Assembly (NCBI RefSeq): GCF_028471905.1
Contig: NZ_CP116902.1
Coordinates: 532,501 to 596,500, forward strand
DNA length: 64,000 nucleotides
Direction: 5' to 3'
Origin: Aneurinibacillus uraniidurans
Lineage (GTDB): Bacteria; Bacillota; Bacilli; Aneurinibacillales; Aneurinibacillaceae
The notes under the pieces: model-generated
The model's input: only the letters and a program-made list of their open reading frames with translations
Databases searched by the model: none
What the model was told of the DNA's origin: nothing
Shown here: positions 17,983 to 29,713 of the stretch, in pieces
Position numbering within the stretch: the first letter of the stretch is position 1
How the letters are laid out: each line of letters starts with the position of its first letter
Position numbers and translations under genes: made by a program

Positions 17983-19653
17983 ATGGCACAACAATTTTCT
18001 GGATTGAAACGAGCCGAACAACTGGCGGCTATAAATAAACATGTATACGATATGATCGTAATTGGCGGCGGGATCACAGGGGCCGGGATTGCGTTGGATG
18101 CCACGACGCGTGGGATAAATGTGGCGGTATTTGAGATGCAGGATTTCGCAGCGGGTACATCAAGCCGCTCTACGAAGCTTGTGCATGGTGGATTGCGGTA
18201 TCTGAAACAGTTCGAAGTGAAAATGGTGGCAGAAGTCGGTAAGGAACGGGCGATTGTGTATGAGAATGGTCCACATGTAACGACACCGGAGTGGATGCTT
18301 TTGCCGATGCACAAAGGCGGTACATTCGGCCCGTTCAGCACATCGATTGGCCTGCGTGTGTATGATTTCCTCGCCGGAGTAAAACGTTCAGAATGGCGTT
18401 CGATGCTGAGTCCGGAGCAGACGCTTGCGAAGGAGCCGCTTGTGAAACAGGAAGGTCTTAAAGGTGGCGGCTATTATGTAGAATACCGGACCGATGATGC
18501 GCGTCTGACGATTGAAGTGATGAAAGAAGCGGTACATCGTGGTGCGACAGCGATGAATTACGCGAAAGTGGATGCGTTCATTTATGATGAAGCAGGCAAA
18601 GTAAAAGGAGTGCGTGTCATTGATGTGCTGACAGGTACGGAATATGAAGTATACGCGAAAAAAATCGTCAATGCAGCTGGTCCGTGGGTCGATACGCTGC
18701 GGGAGAAGGATGGCTCGAAAACAGGCAAGAAGCTGCAATTATCGAAAGGTGTGCACCTTGTGATTGACCAGTCACGCTTTCCACTGAAGCAGGCGATTTA
18801 CTTTGATACACCGGACGGGCGCATGGTATTTGCGATTCCGCGCGATGGGAAGGCGTATGTCGGAACAACGGATACGTTTTATAAGGAGGACGCGGTACAT
18901 CCAAAAATGACGGTTGCAGACCGTAAGTATGTCATTGATGCGATTAACTATATGTTCCCAAGTGTAAAGATTACGGAAGACGATATTGAATCAAGCTGGG
19001 CAGGTGTTCGCCCGCTTATTTATGAAGAAGGAAAATCTGCTTCCGAGATCTCGCGCAAGGATGAAATCTGGCAGTCTGCGTCCGGTCTTATTACGATTGC
19101 AGGCGGCAAGCTGACAGGCTACCGCAAGATGGCCGAGTTAGTGGTAGACCTGGTGGCGAACTTGCTAAAGCAAGAAGGAAACGGCAGCTACAAGGCGTGC
19201 AGTACGAAGCATATGCCGATTTCCGGCGGTGCTGTTGGCGGCTCGGCAGGGTTCCCGGCATTTGTGCAGCGAAAAGCAGATGAAGGGGTTGGGCACGGTC
19301 TGACGCGTGAGCAGGCACAGCATCTGGTGCACATGTACGGCTCAAACGTTGACCATCTATATGACATCATCGCCAAGCGCGGAACAGAAGCCAAAGAGGC
19401 AGGGCTTGCACCTGATGTATTTGCACAGCTTGTCTATGCGATCGAACAGGAAATGGTCGTAAAGCCGGTTGATTTCTTTATTCGCCGTACAGGTGCATTG
19501 TTCTTTAATATCAGCTGGGTGAGAGCGTGGAAAACGCCGGTCATCACGTATATGGCAAATGATCTCGGCTGGAGTGATGAGGAGAAGCGGGCATACACAG
19601 ATGAGCTTGAGCAGCGCTTAACAGAAGCTGTTGTGCCTGAGGAGCTTTTGTAA
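17983..19653 (+). CDS. glpD: Aerobic glycerol-3-phosphate dehydrogenase
   Basis: A 556-residue FAD enzyme of the inner membrane face that oxidises glycerol-3-phosphate to dihydroxyacetone phosphate and feeds electrons to menaquinone. ATG 17983 is chosen because ATAGGAGGAA lies 6 bases ahead; the upstream frame runs through the leader terminator. The dinucleotide-binding motif [18 protein letters not shown] is near residue 27, and the [13 protein letters not shown] substrate-site motif near 64. The C-terminal DAO_C region includes [12 protein letters not shown]. It completes the pathway begun by GlpF and GlpK and has its own GlpP-type leader. Confidence 0.96.
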   Translation: MAQQFSGLKRAEQLAAINKHVYDMIVIGGGITGAGIALDATTRGINVAVFEMQDFAAGTSSRSTKLVHGGLRYLKQFEVKMVAEVGKERAIVYENGPHVTTPEWMLLPMHKGGTFGPFSTSIGLRVYDFLAGVKRSEWRSMLSPEQTLAKEPLVKQEGLKGGGYYVEYRTDDARLTIEVMKEAVHRGATAMNYAKVDAFIYDEAGKVKGVRVIDVLTGTEYEVYAKKIVNAAGPWVDTLREKDGSKTGKKLQLSKGVHLVIDQSRFPLKQAIYFDTPDGRMVFAIPRDGKAYVGTTDTFYKEDAVHPKMTVADRKYVIDAINYMFPSVKITEDDIESSWAGVRPLIYEEGKSASEISRKDEIWQSASGLITIAGGKLTGYRKMAELVVDLVANLLKQEGNGSYKACSTKHMPISGGAVGGSAGFPAFVQRKADEGVGHGLTREQAQHLVHMYGSNVDHLYDIIAKRGTEAKEAGLAPDVFAQLVYAIEQEMVVKPVDFFIRRTGALFFNISWVRAWKTPVITYMANDLGWSDEEKRAYTDELEQRLTEAVVPEELL

Positions 19654-19714
19654 GGAGTAAGTTCGGCTGACTTTGCGCATCCTATTGGTACACTGTAGGA
19701 AAGGTGGGAGGCGC

Positions 19715-19948
19715 ATGTCAGATATGAATCGTATTGATGTGACCAATAAAGTGCGCGGTGAAGTAACGGAAGATTGCATTGTGCTGACATTGAACGGTCA
19801 GGAAATCGGCCAGGTTCCGTTCAACGCAGCTGACTGCTGTATGAATGCGGGCTATGCCATTGATCAGCAGCGTATTTTTCGGATGGATACGACGGACACG
19901 GTACATCGGTCGAGTTATGTGGATGGTTGTGACATGGGGTGGTGCTAG
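19715..19948 (+). CDS. Small cysteine-containing protein of unknown function
   Basis: A 77-residue protein from ATG 19715, preceded by AAGGTGGGAGG with a normal spacer; an in-frame codon at 19673 lacks one. It is acidic and beta-rich, with five cysteines including a CC pair (AADCCMNAGY) and a C-terminal CDMGWC. No membrane segment or known family is recognised. The 3' end of the gene itself forms one arm of a terminator. The cysteine pattern could bind a metal, but nothing here proves it. Confidence 0.6.
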   Translation: MSDMNRIDVTNKVRGEVTEDCIVLTLNGQEIGQVPFNAADCCMNAGYAIDQQRIFRMDTTDTVHRSSYVDGCDMGWC

Positions 19949-19966
19949 TGAGCATCGCCCTTTTTT
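19936..19966 (+). terminator. Terminator overlapping the small-protein stop
   Basis: GGGTGGTGCT pairs with AGCATCGCCC, followed by six T. The 5' arm lies in the last codons of the gene. Confidence 0.75.
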
Positions 19967-20059
19967 ACCTGAATTTATCGGTGTTAAAAAAGGATACAGA
20001 TTGATAGAATAGAATATAGATAGAGTAATAGCGTTGCTGTACGCAGAGGAGGAGTCTGG

Positions 20060-20485
20060 ATGAGCTTTTGCTGTGGAGCGAGCATGATTGGCGCACTGGG
20101 AAGCCTGCGTCATTACAAAACACAGATTCATAATGTTCCGATTTTATATTGTCCGGTATGCAACCGTATTGATGTTCATCCTGATATAGAGGAAGAATAT
20201 GAAATTCTCGCTGAATATGCACATGCGGACTTGGCTCCCGAAGTTGATTTCCGCGAGTATGTGACAGGTGATAGTGTAGAGCAGCTTTTTGAGAACTGTG
20301 TATCTGTTGATAATGGAAATATTTCGCAAATTTTACGTATGCAAATCGATAACGCCCTTGATTTGCTGACGATTGCTAGACAGCTTGATGATAAGGTATG
20401 GACGGAAGAATTGAAGAATCGACTAAATAAATTGAGCCGCCGATTAAGTCGTTGGGAGGCCCAAAGTAACAAATCTATGCCGTAA
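20060..20485 (+). CDS. Protein of unknown function with a zinc-ribbon-like CPVC motif
   Basis: A 141-residue protein with AGAGGAGGAG 9 bases before ATG 20060. The N-terminus holds Cys-Cys at residues 4-5 and a CPVC knuckle near residue 31, as in YgiT-type zinc fingers. The middle is acidic (EEEYEILAEYAHADLAPEVDF) and the C-terminal third is helical, with heptad-like leucines (ALDLLTIARQLDD, LNKLSRRLSRW). It is terminated separately from sigI. A role in RNA or protein binding is possible; I assign none. Confidence 0.6.
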   Translation: MSFCCGASMIGALGSLRHYKTQIHNVPILYCPVCNRIDVHPDIEEEYEILAEYAHADLAPEVDFREYVTGDSVEQLFENCVSVDNGNISQILRMQIDNALDLLTIARQLDDKVWTEELKNRLNKLSRRLSRWEAQSNKSMP

Positions 20486-20506
20486 GACCTGCTTGCCGAA
20501 CGGGAA

Positions 20507-20538
20507 ACCATCGCTCTACAATAGAGTGATGGTTTTTT
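20507..20538 (+). terminator. Intrinsic terminator
   Basis: ACCATCGCTCT pairs with AGAGTGATGGT, then a T run. It closes the gene at 20060. Confidence 0.85.
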
Positions 20539-20545
20539 GTATTTG

Positions 20546-20594
20546 CATACATTTGCTCCCCTCATAAAACGTGGAGAGCAAACGAATGTATATG
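20546..20594 (+). repeat. Long inverted repeat just before sigI
   Basis: CATACATTTGCTC pairs with GAGCAAACGAATGTATATG across a ~17-base loop. There is no T run, and it ends a few bases before the GAGGTGA ribosome site of sigI. It may be an operator or a translation-controlling stem. Confidence 0.55.
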
Positions 20595-20610
20595 AAACGA
20601 GGTGAACATC

Positions 20611-21477
20611 GTGTTACTCACGCTTTTCCTGGGGAAATGGCGCCGGAAATCACAAGCTCTCAGGGAAAATGACAATCAGTATGTACATAACTTGATTGAA
20701 CGAATACACCAGGGAGAGGATGAGTGGCGCAATGAGCTTCTGACACAGTATCGACCGTTTATCGGTACAGTTGTTTCTAAGGTATGTAAACGATACATTG
20801 ATCAGTCACAAGATGAGGAGTTTAGCATTGGACTGGAAGCATTTAATGAAGCGATTACCGGGTATTCCGCACAGAAAGGAAGCTCATTCCTGTCCTTTGC
20901 TGATCTGGTTATCCGCCGCCGTGTGATTGATTTTATTCGAAAAAATAGACAACGAATTGTAACGGTGTCGCTTGATGAAGCGCTAGACCCGGAAGCCCCT
21001 GAATACAACGTATGGGATGCACAGGCGGCGGTAGATCGGTATCAGCTTGATCAAGAGGCTGAGTACCGACGGGAAGAAATCTTCCATTATCGCGAGCGGC
21101 TGGAGCAGTTTGCGATTAAGCTAGAAGAATTACCGGACCATACGCCGCAGCATGCGGATGCCCGGAGTAATATGATTCAGATTGCTCGCGTAATTGCCGA
21201 AAAAACAGAGCTTCGGGAATCTTTCCTGGAAAAGAAGAAAATCCCGGTTAAGTATTTGCTTCAATATGTTCCCTTTTCGCGTAAGACGGTGGAACGGAAC
21301 CGTAATTATATTGTGGCGATTACTTTACTTTTTATTGAGGATTATCAGTATTTACGCTCCTACATTCAGACAGAGGATATAGAGGGAAAGGGGGAGCCGC
21401 GCGATGAAGAAGGGCATCGTGCTCAAACGACAGGATCATCATTGGATTGTGATGACGCCGGACGGGAGATTTCATAA
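20611..21477 (+). CDS. sigI: RNA polymerase sigma factor SigI
   Basis: A 288-residue sigma factor of the SigI type, which in Bacillus responds to heat and envelope stress. GTG 20611 is preferred because GAGGTGA lies 5 bases ahead; GTG 20602 would overlap that site. Region 2 reads FSIGLEAFNEAITGYS and FADLVIRRRVIDFIRKNR (near residues 75-115). The SigI-specific C-terminal helix-turn-helix is LLQYVPFSRKTVERNRNYI near residue 220. The 3' end overlaps the anti-sigma gene rsgI by 74 bases, which indicates coupled expression. Confidence 0.93.
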   Translation: MLLTLFLGKWRRKSQALRENDNQYVHNLIERIHQGEDEWRNELLTQYRPFIGTVVSKVCKRYIDQSQDEEFSIGLEAFNEAITGYSAQKGSSFLSFADLVIRRRVIDFIRKNRQRIVTVSLDEALDPEAPEYNVWDAQAAVDRYQLDQEAEYRREEIFHYRERLEQFAIKLEELPDHTPQHADARSNMIQIARVIAEKTELRESFLEKKKIPVKYLLQYVPFSRKTVERNRNYIVAITLLFIEDYQYLRSYIQTEDIEGKGEPRDEEGHRAQTTGSSLDCDDAGREIS

Positions 21478-22597
21478 AATCCGCTCTGATGGTCGTGACG
21501 TGATAGAGGGTGAAGAAATTGAATTTGCCCTGCCTCAGGAACAACGGATTCGAACGATGCGTCGTCCGTGGAGAAATGTAACGTATGCGGCTGCGGCTTG
21601 CCTGCTGCTTTTGTTATCTGGTATACCGCTCTGGAATTTGTTATTTACGACTGCATATGCTGCTGTTTCCATTGATATTAATCCAAGTTTTGAGCTTGAA
21701 GTCAACAAACAGTATCAGGTGACGGACTTGCATCCGTTAAACGAGGAAGCAAAGACACTAGCCCCTTCAATTGCATGGAAGGATAGAGAGTTGACCGCTG
21801 TGACATCTGACATTATTCAAGATGCGAAGAAAAGCGGCTTTCTAAAGCAGAATCAAGATATTTTGATTGTGCCGGTTGGACTTGACAATGCAGACGCGTC
21901 TCGGGAAGTTCTTCATAAAATTGAACAGCAAGCATCTGTATTAGCTCAGCAGGGAGGCGAAGGTGTAACCGTTACGTTGATGGAGGGGACAAAGGAAGCG
22001 CGTGAGGCAGCACAGAAGGAGGGGATGTCTGTCGGAAAGTACGCACTGTATGATTCCGTGCGGCACATGGACAGTTCTTTCTCAGCCGATCAGATCAAGA
22101 AGCTGAGTATTACCGAGATCTCATCAGCAATTGGTGGAATCGACCGTGTACCAAATGCAAAGCATTATACGAGTCAACCTACACGTAAACCAGATGATAT
22201 ACTGAAACCGACTGTACAGCCAGAAGTGAAAAGGACGACGGAGCCAACTGCTACCCAGCCGGATAAGGTAACGAAAGTAGATACAAGTAAGCACGAGTCG
22301 GTATCTTCTAAAAAGGAAAATCATATGCCTGATACACAGGAAAGTGGGCCGAAGACAAAGGTGATTCCAAAAGCTGTGGTGGAAGAGACGAAGCGTAAGG
22401 CGGCAGCACAGGAGAAGAAAGAATCGGGTCGTACAGAGGAAGAGAAAAAGTACAAGTCAGAGTACGGCCAGCTTCAGCAGGAGCAAAGTCAAGGCGGGCA
22501 AGCTGCTGATGATGAAGAAAAGAAGCGCAATGACTCTTATAAAAAAGAACGGGAGAAAAAACAGCCTCATTTTTCAGATCCGCTGCAAGACGAATGA
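21404..22597 (+). CDS. rsgI: Anti-sigma-I factor RsgI family protein
   Basis: A 397-residue membrane protein that holds SigI inactive. The N-terminal RsgI domain is residues 1-48 (MKKGIVLKRQ, VMTPDGRFHKI). One membrane span lies near 57-77 (VTYAAAACLLLLLSGIPLW). After it comes the conserved extracytoplasmic AVSIDINPSFELEVN block, whose Asn-Pro is the autocleavage site described for this family. The outer part is Lys/Glu/Gln-rich and disordered, with no carbohydrate-binding domain, so the sensed signal is open. It starts inside sigI and has a strong terminator at its 3' side. Confidence 0.92.
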   Translation: MKKGIVLKRQDHHWIVMTPDGRFHKIRSDGRDVIEGEEIEFALPQEQRIRTMRRPWRNVTYAAAACLLLLLSGIPLWNLLFTTAYAAVSIDINPSFELEVNKQYQVTDLHPLNEEAKTLAPSIAWKDRELTAVTSDIIQDAKKSGFLKQNQDILIVPVGLDNADASREVLHKIEQQASVLAQQGGEGVTVTLMEGTKEAREAAQKEGMSVGKYALYDSVRHMDSSFSADQIKKLSITEISSAIGGIDRVPNAKHYTSQPTRKPDDILKPTVQPEVKRTTEPTATQPDKVTKVDTSKHESVSSKKENHMPDTQESGPKTKVIPKAVVEETKRKAAAQEKKESGRTEEEKKYKSEYGQLQQEQSQGGQAADDEEKKRNDSYKKEREKKQPHFSDPLQDE

Positions 22598-22614
22598 GGA
22601 AAGGAATAAAAACA

Positions 22615-22658
22615 GGGGTGTCACGAGATGATAAGTTCATCTCGATGACACCCCTTTT
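22615..22658 (+). terminator. Terminator of sigI-rsgI
   Basis: GGGGTGTCA and GAGATG pair with CATCTC and TGACACCCC, followed by four T. Confidence 0.9.
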
Positions 22659-22719
22659 ATACGTGCACACAACACTTTCCAAACAATTTTGTTTAAAAAA
22701 TATGGCTATATGTCTTTCC

Positions 22720-22747
22720 TTGATTTTCAACTATGTTATACTATATA
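22720..22747 (+). promoter_or_regulatory. Possible suf operon promoter
   Basis: TTGATT, 16 bases, TATATA lies ~85 bases before the sufC start in an AT-rich stretch. The match is moderate, and overlapping alternatives such as TATACT exist. Confidence 0.4.
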
Positions 22748-22832
22748 TTAAAAGATGGATTTGTACAATTTGTTTACAATACGTGGCACGATAATGCCAT
22801 GTTTACCTTGTATAACTGGAGGGAATTCAACT

Positions 22833-23621
22833 ATGGCAGGAACACCGCATTTACAGATAAAAGACTTACGCGTTGCAATTGATAATAAACAGATTCTCAA
22901 AGGATTGAACCTTGAAATTAAGGGTGGCGAAGTACACGCGATTATGGGACCGAACGGAACGGGTAAATCGACACTCGCTTCTTCTATCATGGGTCATCCA
23001 AAATATACAGTTACAGGCGGCTCGGTTGTTCTTGACGGTGCAGACGTACTGGACATGGAAGTGGACGAGCGTGCACGCAAAGGATTATTCCTCGCGATGC
23101 AATATCCAAGTGAGATTAGTGGTGTAACGAATGCTGATTTTCTGCGCAGTGCCATTAACGCACGCCAGGAAGAAGGCAAAGAGATTTCTCTGATTAAGTT
23201 CATTCGCCAAATGGATAAGCAAATGGAAATGCTTGAGATGGATTCTTCTTTCTCGCAGCGCTATGTAAATGAAGGCTTCTCCGGTGGGGAGAAGAAACGT
23301 AATGAAATTCTCCAGATGTCGATGATCAAGCCGCGGATCGCGATTCTTGATGAAATCGATTCTGGTCTTGATATCGATGCATTGAAAGTAGTAGCTCGTG
23401 GCGTAAACGAACTGCGCAGCCCAGAAATGGGTGTACTGATGATTACCCACTACCAGCGTCTGCTTAACTACATTAAGCCTGACTTCATCCACGTTATGAT
23501 GCAAGGACGAATCGTGAAATCTGGTGGCCCAGAACTGGCACTTAAACTTGAAGAAAACGGCTATGACTGGATTAAAGAAGAGCTTGGCATTCAGGATGAA
23601 ACTGTAGACGCAGAAGCGTAA
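22833..23621 (+). CDS. sufC: Fe-S assembly ATPase SufC
   Basis: A 262-residue ABC-type ATPase that drives the SufBCD scaffold for iron-sulfur cluster assembly in the cytoplasm. ATG 22833 is chosen because TGGAGGGAATT is 8 bases ahead. Walker A reads GPNGTGKST (near residue 35), the signature FSGGEKKRNE near 150, and Walker B RIAILDEIDSGLD follows. It has no membrane partner, as expected. It is the first gene of sufC-D-S-U-B, the standard order of Bacillales. Confidence 0.97.
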   Translation: MAGTPHLQIKDLRVAIDNKQILKGLNLEIKGGEVHAIMGPNGTGKSTLASSIMGHPKYTVTGGSVVLDGADVLDMEVDERARKGLFLAMQYPSEISGVTNADFLRSAINARQEEGKEISLIKFIRQMDKQMEMLEMDSSFSQRYVNEGFSGGEKKRNEILQMSMIKPRIAILDEIDSGLDIDALKVVARGVNELRSPEMGVLMITHYQRLLNYIKPDFIHVMMQGRIVKSGGPELALKLEENGYDWIKEELGIQDETVDAEA

Positions 23622-23638
23622 GTAAGGAGGGTACAAAC

Positions 23639-26569
<2,931 letters not shown>

Positions 26570-26616
26570 CATCACGACCATGAGGAGGCGTAGCGCCTCG
26601 CAAGGAGGAACGATCA

Positions 26617-28017
26617 ATGAGTAAAAAAGCACCTGAGTTATCTTCAGAGTATCAATATGGATTTCATGATAAAGACATTTCTGTCTTCCGTGCTAAGAAA
26701 GGTCTAACACGAGAAATCGTCGAAGAAATCTCTCGGATTAAAGGTGAAGAACAGTGGATGCTCGACTTCCGTCTGAAATCCCTTGAGATTTTTGAGAGCC
26801 TTTCGATGCCACAGTGGGGCGGAGATTTGACAGAACTTGATTTTAATAGCATTACGTACTATGTTAAGCCGTCCGAGAAACAGGGACGTGACTGGAGCGA
26901 AGTGCCGGAAGAAATCAAGAATACATTCGATCGTCTGGGCATTCCAGAAGCGGAGCAGAAATACCTTGCAGGTGTATCTGCCCAGTACGAATCTGAAGTT
27001 GTGTACCACAATATGCAGGAAGACCTCGAAAAAATGGGGGTTATCTTCTGTGATATGGATTCGGCTGTTCGTGAACATCCAGAGATCGTTAAGCAGCACT
27101 TCAGTAAAGTAATTCCACCAACGGATAACAAGTTTGCCGCATTGAACAGCGCCGTTTGGTCAGGCGGAAGCTTTATTTATGTACCACCGGGCATCAAATG
27201 CGAAACACCGCTGCAGGCATACTTCCGCATTAACTCCGAGAACATGGGGCAGTTCGAGCGTACGTTGATTATTGCAGATGAAGACAGCTTCGTGCACTAC
27301 GTAGAAGGCTGTACAGCGCCAATCTACGGTACCGATTCTCTTCACAGTGCGGTTGTTGAGATCGTCGTGAAGAAAGGTGCCCGTTGCCGTTATACAACGA
27401 TCCAGAACTGGTCATCGAACGTTTACAACCTCGTTACGAAGCGTGCGGTTGCAGAAGAAGATGCGACAATGGAATGGATTGATGGCAACATCGGCAGTAA
27501 GCTGACGATGAAATATCCAGCTGTTGTGATGACAGGCCCTCGTGCGAAAGGTGTTGTCATCTCGATCGCGGTAGCAGGCAAAGGTCAGCATCAGGATGCG
27601 GGTGCCAAAATGGTTCACTTAGCGCCGGATTGCAGCTCAACAATTGTATCGAAAAGTATCAGTAAGCATGGTGGTAAAGTAACATACCGTGGACTTTCAA
27701 GCTTTGGCCGTAAATCGGAAGGGTCTAAGTCCAACATCAAATGTGATACGATTATTCTTGATAAGTTGTCTACATCCGATACGATTCCGTACAACGAAAT
27801 TTTGAATAATAACATTACACTTGAGCACGAAGCAACGGTTTCGAAAGTAAGCGAAGAGCAGCTCTTCTATTTGATGAGTCGTGGTCTTAAAGAAGAGGAA
27901 GCGACTCAGATGATTATCATGGGCTTTATCGAACCGTTTACGAAAGAACTTCCAATGGAATATGCAGTAGAGATGAACCGTTTGATCCAGTTTGAAATGG
28001 AAGGCTCAATCGGCTAA
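26617..28017 (+). CDS. sufB: Fe-S assembly protein SufB
   Basis: A 466-residue scaffold subunit that assembles the nascent cluster with SufC and SufD. AAGGAGG precedes ATG 26617. Family blocks include [25 protein letters not shown], seen near residues 176-200, then HYVEGCTAP and [13 protein letters not shown] at the C-terminus. Normal length; no odd features. A terminator follows at 28038. Confidence 0.97.
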   Translation: MSKKAPELSSEYQYGFHDKDISVFRAKKGLTREIVEEISRIKGEEQWMLDFRLKSLEIFESLSMPQWGGDLTELDFNSITYYVKPSEKQGRDWSEVPEEIKNTFDRLGIPEAEQKYLAGVSAQYESEVVYHNMQEDLEKMGVIFCDMDSAVREHPEIVKQHFSKVIPPTDNKFAALNSAVWSGGSFIYVPPGIKCETPLQAYFRINSENMGQFERTLIIADEDSFVHYVEGCTAPIYGTDSLHSAVVEIVVKKGARCRYTTIQNWSSNVYNLVTKRAVAEEDATMEWIDGNIGSKLTMKYPAVVMTGPRAKGVVISIAVAGKGQHQDAGAKMVHLAPDCSSTIVSKSISKHGGKVTYRGLSSFGRKSEGSKSNIKCDTIILDKLSTSDTIPYNEILNNNITLEHEATVSKVSEEQLFYLMSRGLKEEEATQMIIMGFIEPFTKELPMEYAVEMNRLIQFEMEGSIG

Positions 28018-28037
28018 TCGATCTTAATATGTGCAGG

Positions 28038-28070
28038 AAAACTCCCGAATCAATCGTTCGGGAGTTTTTT
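28038..28070 (+). terminator. Terminator of the suf operon
   Basis: AAACTCCCGA pairs with TTCGGGAGTT, followed by T6. Confidence 0.93.
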
Positions 28071-28126
28071 GTGTGTTATGATAATCATATACTATAGAGA
28101 AAGTCCAACAGGAAGCGAGGGAAGAT

Positions 28127-28954
28127 ATGTCTGTTTTTAGTCTCGTCATTCTGACGCTCGTCGGGATTTTTGCGGGGGCATTCGGGAGCATGCTGGGCTT
28201 AGGCGGTGGAATTATTCTGGTTCCAGCTCTGTTCTACCTTCCATCCCTTATATCCGGTGTACCACCGATTACGCCGCAGCTCGCAGTCGGCACATCGCTT
28301 ATGCTAATTATTATTACGTCGTTATCTTCTACGCTGAGCTATTCAAAAAAGAAGCTGATTGATGTTTCCAGCGCATTGCTGTTTTTTGTTGGAAGCGCAC
28401 CGGGTTCTATACTAGGTGCCTGGCTGTCCACACGCTTTGATTCGAAATCATTTACGCTTTATTACGGATTATTTATGTTACTGATGCTTGTCATTCTTAC
28501 ATACCGAAAGCGCTTGTCTCCGCGTAACATGAATTGGAAAATAACAAAGACGTATGTCGATGTGTCCGGACAAACTTATACATATGGATACTCGCGGTCG
28601 CTGGCTATTATCATTGCGTTTGTCGTGGGAACGATGTCGAGTGTATTTGGCATCGGCGGCGGTGCATTACTTGTTCCGTTCATGCTGGTGCTGTTTCGCT
28701 TCCCGCCACATATGGCGGCTGCGACATCGATGCTTGTTATTTTGCTGTCTTCGATTGTCGGTAGTGTGACGCATGTCGTTCTTGGACACATCATCTGGAG
28801 TGCTGTTCTTGCGATCGCTCCTGGTGCCTGGATTGGCGGCAAGCTGGGCAGTGCACTGGCAGGCAAACTGCCGGGTAACCGAATTGAATTGATCTTGCGA
28901 TTAGTCTTGCTGTTTCTTGCGATCCGCATGCTTTGGCATGGCTTGGTGGCGTAG
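28127..28954 (+). CDS. TauE/SafE family sulfite exporter-like permease
   Basis: A 275-residue membrane protein with about eight spans. It has the internal duplication of the TauE/SafE family: GSMLGLGGGIILVPAL near residue 22 and SSVFGIGGGALLVPFML near residue 170. Such proteins export sulfite, sulfoacetate or other organosulfur anions, but substrates vary widely. It resembles YunE of Bacillus in family and neighbourhood (yunC homologue at 29331). It starts at ATG 28127 behind a purine-rich GAAGCGAGGGAAG. The closeness to suf genes is typical gene order rather than proof of function. Confidence 0.85.
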   Translation: MSVFSLVILTLVGIFAGAFGSMLGLGGGIILVPALFYLPSLISGVPPITPQLAVGTSLMLIIITSLSSTLSYSKKKLIDVSSALLFFVGSAPGSILGAWLSTRFDSKSFTLYYGLFMLLMLVILTYRKRLSPRNMNWKITKTYVDVSGQTYTYGYSRSLAIIIAFVVGTMSSVFGIGGGALLVPFMLVLFRFPPHMAAATSMLVILLSSIVGSVTHVVLGHIIWSAVLAIAPGAWIGGKLGSALAGKLPGNRIELILRLVLLFLAIRMLWHGLVA

Positions 28955-29007
28955 TAGATGACTTAGATAGATAGAAAAGATCGAAATATTAGGAGGGGAA
29001 TGCTTGT

Positions 29008-29265
29008 ATGAAACTGGTAAATGACATTTATAACATGTATCGTGATAAATTGATTGGAGAAGAAGAAGATGTAACGATGCTTGTGATGGGGCTTTTGCAT
29101 GAGCGTACGAAAGAAGAAATGATCAACTGGGTTAATGAAATGCAAGAGACGGAAGTGTATCAGATGCTCGGATTATATCTGCTGGAGATGCTGCGTCTGA
29201 AGCTGGCAGATGAAGGGATTGCCGTTCCAACCCATCATGATGTTGGGACACAGCGTTTTCATTAG
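29008..29265 (+). CDS. Small helical protein, DUF6154-like
   Basis: An 85-residue protein with AGGAGGGGAATGC ahead of ATG 29008. It is strongly helical and acidic, with motifs NDIYNMYRDKL and LLHERTKEEMINWVNEM. It resembles the short DUF6154 proteins of Bacillales that lie near yunC; that assignment is from memory of size and motif. No membrane segment. Function unknown. Confidence 0.6.
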   Translation: MKLVNDIYNMYRDKLIGEEEDVTMLVMGLLHERTKEEMINWVNEMQETEVYQMLGLYLLEMLRLKLADEGIAVPTHHDVGTQRFH

Positions 29266-29330
29266 AACAGACACCCAAACTTTGTGGGTGACATACTGTA
29301 AAGAGAAGTGGGAAAGGGGAGTATACGATC

Positions 29331-29633
29331 ATGATGGAGATGAAGCCACTGCTGATTGAGGGACGTCCAGTAACAGCTATTACGGTACAGCTTCCAAAAA
29401 CAACGCTGCTTGCGATTACAACAGATAAGGGCTATATCATGTGCGGAGCACTTGATATCGGGTTATTGAATGCGAAGCTGGCTGACAGAGGAATTCTTGC
29501 AGGACGTGCGGTTGGCGTTAGGACGATTGAACAGCTTCTGGAAGCCCCGTTGGAATCCGTAACGATTGCGGCTGAGGAACTAGGTATCACGGCCGGAACG
29601 ATTGGCAGAGATGCGCTGCTAAAAATGATGTAA
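29331..29633 (+). CDS. yunC: DUF1805 protein, YunC-like
   Basis: A 100-residue protein that matches YunC of Bacillus in length and almost motif by motif: PLLIEGRPVTAITVQLPKT, KGYIMCGALD, AGRAVGVRTIEQLLEAPLE. The family (DUF1805) has a small alpha/beta fold, and its role is not established. GGGGAG lies 10 bases before ATG 29331; a second ATG at 29334 is possible. It stands between the DUF6154-like gene and an HD-GYP gene and ends before a terminator. Confidence 0.85.
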   Translation: MMEMKPLLIEGRPVTAITVQLPKTTLLAITTDKGYIMCGALDIGLLNAKLADRGILAGRAVGVRTIEQLLEAPLESVTIAAEELGITAGTIGRDALLKMM

Positions 29634-29641
29634 ATTGTATG

Positions 29642-29669
29642 AAAAGCTTTCCATTTGGAAGGCTTTTTT
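29642..29669 (+). terminator. Intrinsic terminator after yunC
   Basis: AAAAGCTTTCC-ATTT-GGAAGGCTTTTTT. Confidence 0.85.
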
Positions 29670-29713
29670 ATGTATAATGGGCATATGAAACTAAAGACAA
29701 GGGGCAAAAGATT

